Shown here one piece after another: positions 41,450-52,500 of a DNA stretch of 64,000 nt (position 1 is the first letter of the stretch; the number at the start of each line of letters is the position of its first letter). The position numbers were made by a program, and so were the translations under genes. Under the pieces are notes generated by a model. That model was not told the origin of the DNA. It did not search any database and worked only from the letters and a program-made list of their open reading frames with translations. The DNA is from Gadus chalcogrammus (Eukaryota; Chordata; Actinopteri; Gadiformes; Gadidae): contig NC_079414.1 of the NCBI RefSeq assembly GCF_026213295.1, positions 5,885,976 through 5,949,975 of the forward strand. The letters are read 5' to 3'.

Positions 41450-42745
41450 ATTTTATTGTATGTATTGGTCTATCTACATACTGTACCCCTGAAATCTTCA
41501 ATGAAGATGTTATAAACAAGCATCAAAAGATTCTCCCCATATTCTTACAGTGTACAGAGGGTGAGTTGTGGTTTACAATAATGTGATTATGCAGTGGGAG
41601 CATTATTTGATGGAGGCAATTGGTCTATCCACATACTTTACCCCTGCTATCTTAAATAAAGACAGTGATGTTGATAGGTTTTCAATGTAGTGAGTCCCCG
41701 GGACCCACAGGTGGCGAGTTGGGTGGGTCCCTGAGAAATTCAATGGGTCCCGACTCCCCAGTTAAAAAAATGTGTTTCTTTTTTATTATTATTCTATTTC
41801 TTAAATTAAATTAATAGTGTTAAACTCCTTGATGGTGGTATGATATGGTTAGAGCTGGAGTAGGCTACTCAACCGTTCATGTTTAACAGTAGAAACGCCG
41901 GGCCATTTTCCGCGAGCAACGCGGTTGGTGTGGCCGTACCTTTACTCCTAGCGCCGCAAGAGGGGTCAAATGACCCCTAAGTCATTTTAATGAGAGGCTG
42001 TGCATTTGCACATAATGATCACTAGGTGGCGCCAATGAGCTATTACCGCGCGAGCGCCACATTTGTGTGTGTATGTGTGTGTGTGTCACAAGCCTAGTCC
42101 TCACGATTTTGTCATAAATGTACATATATTCAATCAGAAGGATTGCAAAAAAATCCTGTTTGATTTTCTCATTCGACACGAATGAGCACAGCATCGAGCA
42201 GTGGAAACGTGGGTTTATTTACTATGAAGTTCGTATTTTTAATTGTTGAAATGAAATCAGCGGTGACGAGCTAGTTGTTTTGGTAGCGGCTAAATTAGCA
42301 TGTCGCGATACTTTGTATAGGGGATCACGTCTGCGCCGAGTAGATGCGCAGAGGGTTGAAACAGCGCTTGTCCGATCTGCTCACAAGAAGGTTTCTTTGG
42401 CCAGTTACTGTGATTAAACACGAGTTGTTTAATGTTCACTATGTATCGTTTTTCATGGGGAAATTAGATGCGTCCCCGGGACGCATGGATAGTGAGTTTA
42501 GTGCGTCCTTTCAGATTTTAATGCGTCAGGGACGCAGGACGCGTACCTAGCAACATCACTGATAAGACGTTATAAACAAGCATCAAAATATGCTCCCCAT
42601 ATTCTTAGTGTACATAGGGTTAGTAGTGGTTAAAATAATGTGATTCTGCAGTGGGAGCATTATTTGAAAGAGAAAATTGGTCTATCCACATAGGCTACTT
42701 TACCCCTGCTATCTTAAATAAAGACGTTATAAACAAGCAAGTATT
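41450..42745 (-). repeat. ~180-bp subterminal repeat, right arm (two units, split by the CAGTG MITE)
   Basis: Units at about 41450-41662 and 42562-42745 are reverse complements of the 37.4-37.8 kb units. The second begins exactly where the CAGTG element ends, showing the MITE interrupted the array. Confidence 0.65.
41663..42561. mobile_element. hAT-like 0.9-kb MITE nested in ~180-bp repeats
   Basis: The ends are CAGTGATGTTGATAGG and CCTAGCAACATCACTG, a 16-bp near-perfect TIR starting CAGTG as in many hAT elements. Flanks ATAAAGA and ATAAGA are a slightly decayed copy of one target. The same flanking repeat occurs elsewhere in the window without the insert, giving an empty site. It contains a GGGGTCA-AA-TGACCCC palindrome and a GT tract. 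It is about 95% identical by eye to 57226-58068. Confidence 0.72.
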
Positions 42746-42951
42746 TCAGATACTCACCCTTTAACTTGAATTTTGAAGCGTAGGCCTACCTCCTAAGGTT
42801 TATTTTCTGGGACTTATCAAAGCCATCCGGGAATGTTCCCTGAGACAGGAGGTCAAACGATTGTTTCCATCTTTCCTCCATAGCTTTACAAACACAAGTA
42901 TTTAGAATTTATGTGACACGATAAATATCTTGTTATAACAAAACAAGATGC

Positions 42952-42970
42952 CCCCCCCCCCCCCCCCCCC
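42952..42970. repeat. Poly-C run
   Basis: About 19 C in a row just upstream of the first exon of the integrase pseudogene. Confidence 0.85.
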
Positions 42971-43276
42971 ACCGACGAAAACTTTCTCCGCTTCCAGACC
43001 CGTAAAGATAACACATATATAATCTTATTTCTACATTCATCAGAAGTGTGAACATATTTACGTGCTTACATGTCAAAAGGCGCAATGTTAAACATATTTG
43101 TAAGATAATTGCGCAGTTTTAAAGACAAATTCTCACCATCAGCCTAAAAGGTATCAGAAACAGATGGGTGCGCAGGCAGGATCGCACATTTTCGAAAATT
43201 CTGCCTCCACTAGGTAGCAGAATTTGATGGTTAGCAGAAATTGGCAGAACACCTGCTCCACCTAGGAGGCCACCCC

Positions 43277-43385
43277 CCACCTCGGTGGACACACCCCACC
43301 TCGGTGGCCACACCCCACCTCGGTGGCCACACCCCACCTCGGTGGCCACACCCCACCTCGCCACACCCCACCTCGCCACACCCTG
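43277..43385. repeat. 20-bp GC-rich minisatellite upstream of PCED1
   Basis: Four to five 20-bp units (CACCTCGGTGGCCACACCCC) plus two shortened 14-bp units. It ends 200 bp before the PCED1 start codon and so lies in the promoter or 5' UTR area. Confidence 0.85.
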
Positions 43386-43585
43386 CTCATCAATCAACCG
43401 AGTCAGACTCAGAACTCTCTACCAGCCATCACGACATCATGGTAAGGACCTGCTGCTAGGACTGAAGCGTCTGCTAAAGATAATTTCTGAATTAAATGAC
43501 CATATTAACAGTAATATGCGAAAATAGTTTTACCATTCATCGATGTTGACATTTAGTTTTCCAATCCAAAAAGAGTTATGAGGCC

Positions 43586-46500
43586 ATGGCGTCCGTCGGC
43601 CATCAGACCGCGGCCCAGCTGCTGCACAACAGGAGCGTGGTGGTGATCGGGGACTCCAGTGAGTGGATCACAGTCTGGTGCTCTTCTTCTTTCTGCTCGA
43701 GTTTCAAACCAGAGCGCCAGTTTGTTCGGGTTTGTTTTCACATTGACCGATTGCTGCATCATGTCTCGTCATGGTCTATCGCGGAGTCCAGGTGACCGTT
43801 GATTTATAATGAGGCCACGTTTATCTTGGAGTCAAAACAACACGAGTGCACGTCCAAAAGTTCACGAAAGTGCCCAGTAAATACAGAAGTCATCAGCTGG
43901 GTAATTCAGCGAAGCGTCATGGCTGCTCTGTGGGACATGTGGTATGGAAAGCCAAGAAGGCCACAAACTGGCCCTAGAACGCGGTAAAAGTGCTAAACCG
44001 CACGGAAACCGTACAGAAACCCTATGGAATACATTCCGTACGGAATCCGTGCGGTTTGGCAGGAATTCCCGTACGCATTCCGTACGGATTCCGTACGGTT
44101 TTTGCATACCTAATAGCCGCGGTTATTAGTTATTCGCTCCGGCTATTATGTATGTAGAACGAGCCCCTCCCTCTTCTTTGCTTGACCACTAAGTTTGAAG
44201 GCTGTCTAACCAATCAGTGAAGAGAAATACCAGACTAAAGCAACGCATTGTCGAGAGCTGCAGTGCCTCTATGTTTCGCCATAACATAAAGCTGTGTTGT
44301 CTTTACTAGTTTCACTACAATGTAATGACCACCACTAGCTAGTGAAAAATACATTTTTGTCTGGTAGTGATATATTTGTATATGTTACGCCTCGTGCCCA
44401 CTGCACCGTCAGTCAACGGACGTCAGAAGGCGTGGCTGACGGATGGGGGAGTAGTCTTTGCAGATGCATCCGTCAGCCAATCAAATCGGTTCGCCGGGTT
44501 CTTCCCGCTTCTTCCTGCTTGTTGCGAGGCAAAATTACCCGCTTTCCCACTTTCCAGTATCGTCAGAGCCCGAGTCGCGTCACAGTGCTTAAATTTGCAT
44601 ACGCGATCTGATTGGATGACGGATCCGTCGCTGCCGAAAAAGTTGAACATTTTTCAACTTTTTGACGGTGGCGAACGCTCCAAGTCAACTGACGGATCCA
44701 CAATGCATTGCGCGACCGTCCCCATTCAAAGTCAATGGGCAACGGACAACTGACGGAGGTAGTGGGCACGGGGCGTTAGGCTATATATTGAGATGGCAGT
44801 GTGCGAAATACCCGTCAATATTCGGGGATGTCCTCATCCCCAGATTGTTCTCGATATGCAGTAGCCCAGGCCATAACATTACAATATTTCATGGATGCAA
44901 GCCAAGACAAACAATCAAGCTATATCTATAGCCTAAATGACAACACGGACACGCACACATGTTAAACACACTGGTAAAGCAACACTGACATAGGAGCCCG
45001 CATTGGCTAAAGTACATGCATGCATACATACATACATACATACATACATACATACATACATACATACATACATACATGCATGTATTTTTCACTAGCTAGT
45101 GGTGGTCATTACATTGTAGTGAAACTAGTAAAGACAACACAGCTTTATGTTACGGCGAAACATGGAGGCACTGCAGCTCTCGACAATGCGTTACTTTAGT
45201 CTGGTATTTCTCTGCACTGATTGGTTAGACAGCCTTCACACTTAGTGATGAAGCAAAGAAGAGGGAGGGGCTCGCTCTGCATACCTAATAGCCGGAGCGA
45301 ATAACTAATAGCCGCGGCTATTAGGAATGCAAAAAACTTACGGATTCCGTACGGAATTCCTGCCAAACCGTACGGATTCCGTATGGTTTCTGTGCGGTTT
45401 AGCACTTTTACCGCGCCATTCTAGGGCCAGTTTGTGGCCTTCTTGGCTTTCCATAATGTGGCGCTGCAACTCACCGGTTCCAAGTAGCAGCGCCTCATAT
45501 CCCTATAGCAGGCATGGCGCTTCAGGGGTCGATAGGTTAATGGCTCGTTTTGGTCTGTTTTTTTTATCCCCAGTCCAGCGGTCGGCGTACAAGGACCTGG
45601 TGCTGCTGCTGCAAAGGGACGGCTACCTGTCCGACAGCCAGCTCCGTAGGAAGGTGAACATGCCCGGTCTGCTGCTTATGGAAAGGCAAGAAGGCCACAA
45701 TCCGGCCCTAGAATGGCGCGGTAAAAGGCCTAAACCGGCCGGACGCCGGACGGAATCTATGGAAAGCCAAGAAGGCCACAATCCGGCTCTTCAATGGCAC
45801 GGTAAAAGGGCTAAACCGGCCCGAATCCGGCCGGTTTAAACGCTCTAAGCCGCGGTTTAGATGCATTTAGCCGCGGCTATCAGGCTCCTATGTCAGTGTT
45901 GCTTTACGAGTGTGCTTTAAAGGTGTGCGCGTGCGTGCGTGTGTTGTCATGTAGGCTATAGATATAGACTGATTGTCTTGGCTTGCATCCATGAAATATT
46001 GTAATGTTATGGCTTAGGCTACTGCATATTAAGAACATTTAGATCGGTGTTGAGCAACAATCTGGGGATGAGGACATCCCCGAATATTGACGGGTATTTC
46101 GAACACTGCCATCTCAATATATAGCCTAACATATAAAAATATTACAATGTACCAGGCACAAATGTATTTTCCACTAGCTAGTGGTGGTCAATACATTGTA
46201 GTGTATTATACTGTAGAGTAACTAGTAAAGTCAACACAGCTTTATGTTACGGCGTAACATGGCAGGCACTGCAGATCTCGACAATGCATTAGGCTACTTT
46301 CGTCTGGCATTTCTCTTCACTTATTGGTTAGAAAGCTTTCAAACTTAGTGGTCAAGCAAAAAAGAGGGAGGGGCTCGGCTAAACCGGCATCCGGTTTAGC
46401 CCTTTTACTGCGCCATTCTAGGGCAGGATTGTGGCTTTCCATAGCTGCTGCCCCCCCCCCGTTTCTACCAAACCGGGCCTTTCATCACTGTAGAACTAAT

Positions 46501-49500
46501 TATGGAGGCTGCAGCTAATACAATGACCTTTCTTTGCCATTTGTTGGTTTACAGTACAACAAACGATTAGAACGTTATCTAAAAATCGTTCAAATTATAT
46601 TGTTTAAAGTCAACATGCTCGCTGCGAACGTTTGCCGATTCTGAACACACCTCTGGTGTCAGGAAGCCTTCGATCTGTTTTGCTACTCGAGCAATGACTG
46701 TTTACGTTTGTTTTTTGTTTTTTAATTTGGTAATTTCTAATACTTGGTACACTGATTTCTGATTCATTTGTTAATCCTGTTCTCATTTCTTTGATGACTT
46801 AAACTTGAGCATCTGAAGCATCTCAGGCCTTCCAGCTGTATTTAATTTTTACATTTCATTTCTATTCTCCTTTGAAGTTTGGTAACAATGCAATGTTTTG
46901 TAGCTTTACTGTCCTCCACAGAGATGGGCTATTGCGTCTTGAACACCTTATTTAATGTCAGGATGTACAGGACAACTTCAGGAACTAAGAGCATTTAAAT
47001 ATCCATTTAGAAATACTAGGCTAGTTTATTAGTGTTACTTCAAATGGTAGATATCGCATTACAAAGAGCTTTCTACATCCACAACCATTTCTCAGTCCAT
47101 TTTCTAAACTCCAGACGTCCTGTTGAGTGAACAGAGGTCATTAGTTCTGAATCCTCTCAGGGCGAGCTCACCTTTGAGTCGGACTCCCTGGTGGAGGGCG
47201 GCTGCCTCGACCAAATGCACAATGGCACAAACTACCGGGAGGTGCGGGAGTTCCGCTCGACACACCACCGCGTCCGCTTCTACTTCGTGACGCGGGTGTT
47301 CTCACGCTACATGAGCAGCGTGCTGGAGGATCTCCGGGCCGACGCCCCCGACGTGGTGTTGGTCAACTCCTGCATCTGGGACATCTCCAGGTGAGAAGAT
47401 CACCCCTAAAGTACTGCCAGCATAATCCAAATAGTTCAGACTCAAAACAAGTAAAAACGACTTGTATCTTACTCGGTATTGGTGAAGCTTGTAAGTATGT
47501 CATCTGTGTTGCAGAAGGTATTTGTTAATGTACGAATGGGTTTGACAATCTAATCCAATTAATTTGCTAAGTGATACATAAACAACTGCAAACATGCACA
47601 GTCTAGGGGCCCCAAAGGTGATGGAATGTTTGGCCCCCCAGGTACAAGGCAGCGTGGGAGGAGGACTACGCTGAGGACCTCCACCTCTTCCTGGGGCAGT
47701 TGAAGGAGGCGGTGCCCCGGGAGACGCTGGTGGTGTGGAACCTCACCATGCCCCTGGGCCGGAGGGTCTTGGGGGGCTTCTTGACACCAGAGGTGTGTTC
47801 ACAGCGAGCACGTTGACTTTAAATAATACAATTTGAAAGATTTTTAGACAACGTTCTAATCGTTTGTTTTAAACTGTAAACCAACAAATGGCAAAGAAAG
47901 GCCATTGTATTAGCTGCAGCCTCGATGATAATTGACGAGTTTACAGAAGAAGATCTAGAAGTTGTCGATCTCGTAGAAAGTTTACTGCATACAAGGAATT
48001 CGGACGATTCAAGAATAGGGGGCTATCTCACCGAACTTGTGCCGTCTTAACGTGATGTCATGTTCAGATCACAATTTAGGATAAACAAGACATGAGTTGG
48101 AAGTAAGGGTGTAGATAAGCTGCATGAAACGATTTATCTATTGCTTTATATGTAGGGAAGGAATTAATGTTTTCAATATAGACATGGGAATTGTTTAAAT
48201 GTTTCACAGTTCTTGCTATAGTTTAGGGTTAATCTCCATCTGGGAGCACTATCTTGCAGTCCGTGATCAATGCATGCTTGCAGAGAACTACCTCTTCTGA
48301 CAGTTTGCCTATGTTCGAGAACGTTTAAAGACATCGGCACGCTTAACAGAACATGTTTCAAATCATTCTCCTATGTTTGCGACTTTGAACGCACCTCAGA
48401 GGTTACCCCCCGCCCCCTCCCCCCACTCCACAGAGTCCCTAAAGAGTCTGGCTTTGGATTTGTATCTGTTACTATTACTAACTTACCATTTTTATTGAGT
48501 CTTTCTTATTTCTACAAGCATCCAATGGCTGAGCGTATATATATCACATAGCTGTGTTTTTTACAAATGTGAAGTGCGTTAAAAAAATGATCTGAATCAA
48601 CAGTGGCAGTGCAAACTTGACAGTTATGACAAAATCAAACCCTACCTCCCGCACTCTGATTATCAAAACGAGAGGTTTACACATTATCTAGAGGTGGATT
48701 TGTATCTGAGGTCTCCCCCCTTTCAGGTGGCGTCCCGGGCGGGCACGCTGCGCTACGACGTGGTGGAGGCCAACTTCATTGGTGGCGCGCTGGCCGACGC
48801 CTACGGCGCCGACGTGCTGGACATGCACTTCCACTTCCGCCTCTCGCTGCAGCAGCGCACAAAGGATGGCGTCCACTGGAACGCCCTGGCCCACCGCCGT
48901 ATGACCTGCTTGATCCTGGGGCACGCCGCCGAAGCCTGGGGGGTGCAGCTGCCCCCGGCCCTCCCGCGGACCAGAACAGCCTTCGGTACGTGGCCCGCCG
49001 GGGGACGCGCCATTTTGATGGGGATTGAACATGGGTTGTGTTTCAGCTCTTCACCGTGTGGCCTTTCCTCCACAGCCATCGCGGGAAGCATGCGCTGCGG
49101 CCTGGCTCCTCCACGCCCGGCCACCCTCCGCGGGCCCCCCTCTCCTCCTGCTCCTCGTAAAGGTTTGTTTTGTTGTTTGTATTTAGTTGTACCCCTACTG
49201 TTTGGTTCCAACTTCCTTTGGAACTTGCTTTCCTTCTTGGCCTAGGTTGTGTTCCTGTAATTTCTCTTATCCCCCACCTATCATGTGGCATTCCAGTGCT
49301 GTGCCAGGTTAATTTCAGTTGGTACGACAATATTGGCTGAGACTTGTGGAAGGATGTCCCCAGCCTTAAAGATGAACTGAACTGAAATTTGAAGTTGAGT
49401 TGATGTAACGGATGTATTGTCTACCTTCTCATTGGTGCAATAACTAAAAATGGCTGAACTTGCTAAAAGGGATTAAATTGTACGGTGAAAGTGTTACAGG

Positions 49501-52500
49501 GCCCCGCCATGTTGGATTTCAACAATCAGCTACGTCACTGGCATGGTAACCTACTCCTACTCTGTGGCTCTAGCATTCACAGCAGGTAATGAGTCAGGCT
49601 CTGAGGCTCGCTGAAATGGCTACGGAAAAGCAAACATCCAGGTCTACAGGAGGATCATCTTATTGCATTGCCCTTGGCTGCAGTAATGAATTATATAGGG
49701 CCAAGGCAGCTGGGGTAATCATACATTTCCACAGGCTACCTTTTGAATAGGAAACCAGCCCTTAATACATGGCTGGCAGCCTTAAAGGTCCCATGACATG
49801 AAAATCTCACTTTATGAGGTTTTCTAACATAAATATGAGTTCCCCTAACCTGCCTATGGTCCCCCAGTGGCTAAAACTTGCGTTTGGCGTAAAACGAGCA
49901 CTAGCTGTTCTGCTTGCCTTTGAAAAAACGGAGGCTCAAGCGCGCTGATTTGGAATGTCTTTAGGTATGTCGTCACAAAGCATCTAAGCTCCTCCCCTTA
50001 CTCTGCCTGGCCCGCCCAGAGACGTTGGCCCGCCAATGAGACACGACCGTGCGAGCGCCACGTGTGTGTGTGAATACACACACTGTAACGCAAGTGTTTC
50101 TTGTCTGTGCTTTGACGTCTCTTGTATTTCCACAACGAGACTGTAGTGGGGGTTATCTGAGCCATGGTTGAGAAGGAATTGGGGGAAAGGAACTTTGGCT
50201 TTGACTCGCTGAAGTACATGAACTGCGACCTGCCGCCGGTTGCGGCGAGGCACCATCGCCCGGCAGCGGGCAGCCGGCAGCAGGCAGCACGCGGTTCAGT
50301 CTACTTCAGGTTGATGTGAAAGTGGAAGAACCAGAGACGTTGCAGAAGCCGACAAAGTCGTTTGTGATTCATAATATCGTCTGAAGGCGCACACAGCTTT
50401 TGGCCGTGATAATATGTATTATATGATATAGATATCTATGTATTATATGACATTATTTAGATGTAGAGCTCCAGGACTGTAAAGCAAGTGTTGTACACTT
50501 CCTTGTTATTTGGATAACCGTTCTTCTTTTGGTGTTATGGCGCATAAGACGTCGGACTCTCGTTGCTGGTATTTCTACAACGAGACTCGTAGTGGGGGTT
50601 ATCTCAGCCAAGGTTGTGAATGAATTGAGGGGGGGAAGGAACTTTGGCTTTGACTCCCTCAAGAACATGAACCACGACATGGAGGGGAAAGGGATTGTTG
50701 GCGGCGAATGTCTTCCGCTTGAGCCCCGCTGAGGGACCTCCGCAGGAGGCGGAGGTGCCTAAGCGCTGCCCGGCAACAATCCCTTTCTCCTTGTCGCGGT
50801 TCAGTCTACTTCACATTGATGTGGACGTGGAAGATCCAGGAACATCGGAGAACCCAACGCGGTCGTTTGAGATTCATAATATCGGCTCACAAAGCTTTTG
50901 GCCGTGATAATATATATTATATGATATAGATATCTATGTAGGCTATATGATAATATTTAGATATAGAGCTCCAGGACTCCCGTGTGTTCTAGAATATTTA
51001 AAGAACACGGCTAAAGGCTGTGTGCGCCCTGCCATTGCGATACATCCACTGTAAACAAAGCGCATGGTACCGTGGCTGCAAGCTGCTCAGGGCCACACCC
51101 CCACCCTCCTCATTTGCATTATAGCTACAGACACCAAAACAGCGCATTTGGGGGAAGCTCAATGTGCGACTGGCTCGGTGTGGCTGTAACTCTGCACCAC
51201 AGCTGAATTTCGGGGACGTCTTTGAATACTGTTAGTTGCCCACTAATACCTATATTAAAGAATACATAAAATAGCATGTCATGGGACCTTTAAACTAGAA
51301 AAAGTTAAATTCCCAGAATGTTGTCAAAATACAGCATTTGAGTGCCGATGTCGATTATTTTCAGAGAAAGATTACGATTTATCGGCCGATTAAAAACAAA
51401 ACAGAAAAAAGCATATAAAACGTAGTTTTTGATACCTTAAATATACTTTAAACACTTTTGACTAATATGTGAATTGAATGCAGAACCTTTTGAGTGTTTT
51501 AAAATACATTTACAGTCAAAAATGAGTAATGTAAAATAAATAAATAACTCCTAATGTGCTGCGCTCGTGAGCAGTGACTAACACGTGCGTGCTGAGCAGT
51601 ATGGTCTCACCGTTAAGAGTCTACAGTATAACAAATTAACATGGCCTGGGACCTAAAGAAAAACGGGCACAACATGCTCAAACAACGCGTCTTGTTTACA
51701 TTGGTGAGGTGAGCGCGCAGCTGCCTGAGCGAGCATGCTTTCATGTTGTACGGTAAAATTCAATCTCCTCTTTTTTATTCCAGCTAAAGTTGTTGGTTAG
51801 CACGGCGAGTAGGAGCGCAATCTGCAGGATACTAAGCGCAATAACATTTCAAAAATAAATAAATAATAATAATCGGTTGTAATCTGCGTCTTTTTGGCAG
51901 ATGTTGATTATTTTCCAAAAGGCTATAATCGGCCGATTAAATCGGCAGGCCGATGAATCGGTCGGGCCATAATACAAACCAAATCGTGAGTTGGTGTTAC
52001 AGCCCTATTGTATGCATAATGTCACGGCCAAAAGCTCTGTGCGCCTCCGGATGGCCGTAGCGCGGGGAGCTCTCATAGGGATTGGGCTTCTCGGGGTTTG
52101 TTTACCGGCGTTGCTATGTTTCCGGTCTTGTGTGTTCCAACGGTTTATTAGGTAGGCCTATCTAATAAATCTCTTGTCTATTCAATACTTCATTCACTGC
52201 CTATTCCGTGGTCATTACAATATTATGAATATACTGCGTCGGGTCCTCCGACGTCTCTCCCTCTTCCTCAAAAGGTAAAGACATGCAATGGCGATTATCT
52301 TGTTGTGGCGCGATAATTCGACAACTTGCACAGCGACAGATTATGATGTGTGGCGCGCCAAAACTTCGGCGACAACGCGAACGGGCGAAAAATTTCGCGT
52401 TTGGTGTGAACAGTTAGATGGTCAAAGTTGACCGGGACCTCTCGGCAGCAGACCTAATCAATGGCAATGTCCATGCTCCTGCAGCACCCACACGCACAAC

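Larger units (their letters stand above)
40870..42881 (-). pseudogene. Ginger-type integrase pseudogene: N-terminus, H2C2 finger and start of DDE core
   Basis: Spliced remnant on the minus strand. The first exon, 42881-42790, begins MEERWKQSFDLLSQGTFPDG and ends QKINLRR at a GTAGGC donor. A second exon, about 41392-41212, has EGELYVGSRRAIKSKE and then, after a frameshift, FHSSPMGGHTSIPKTW and SRFDWLGMSVDINNW. That is the H2C2 integrase zinc-binding finger without its cysteines. The CDKCQMVGKPLDAA stretch near 41150-41085 supplies the cysteine pair and then hits a stop. A last stretch (about 40982-40870) has ELIGIDLTGPLPKTVDG with the first catalytic Asp, then TDYF, a stop, and KWVEAFPF. The rest of the DDE core and any C-terminal domains are absent. 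Inverted ~180-bp repeats flank it (37.4-37.8, 41.45-41.66 and 42.56-42.75 kb). The match to Ginger/KRBA2-like integrases is by motif order from memory. Confidence 0.75.
43943..45455. mobile_element. Long-TIR DNA transposon with 6-bp target duplication, copy 1
   Basis: The terminal repeats begin TATGGAAAGCCAAGAAGGCC and stay recognisably inverted for several hundred bases (43943-44350 against 45080-45455). Subterminal CCGTACGG palindromes recur. ATGTGG directly flanks both ends, a perfect 6-bp duplication. The element carries a nested MITE (44388-44775) and a (CATA)n tract. No transposase frame is visible. A 6-bp duplication with TA-starting termini could suit IS3EU or Dada-type elements; this is only a suggestion. 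Confidence 0.75.

Noticed and set aside
41940..41990. GGGGTCA-AA-TGACCCC as a nuclear-receptor element
   Set aside because: Conserved only because both copies of the MITE carry it, and the 2-bp spacing does not match the classic 3-bp estrogen-type element.
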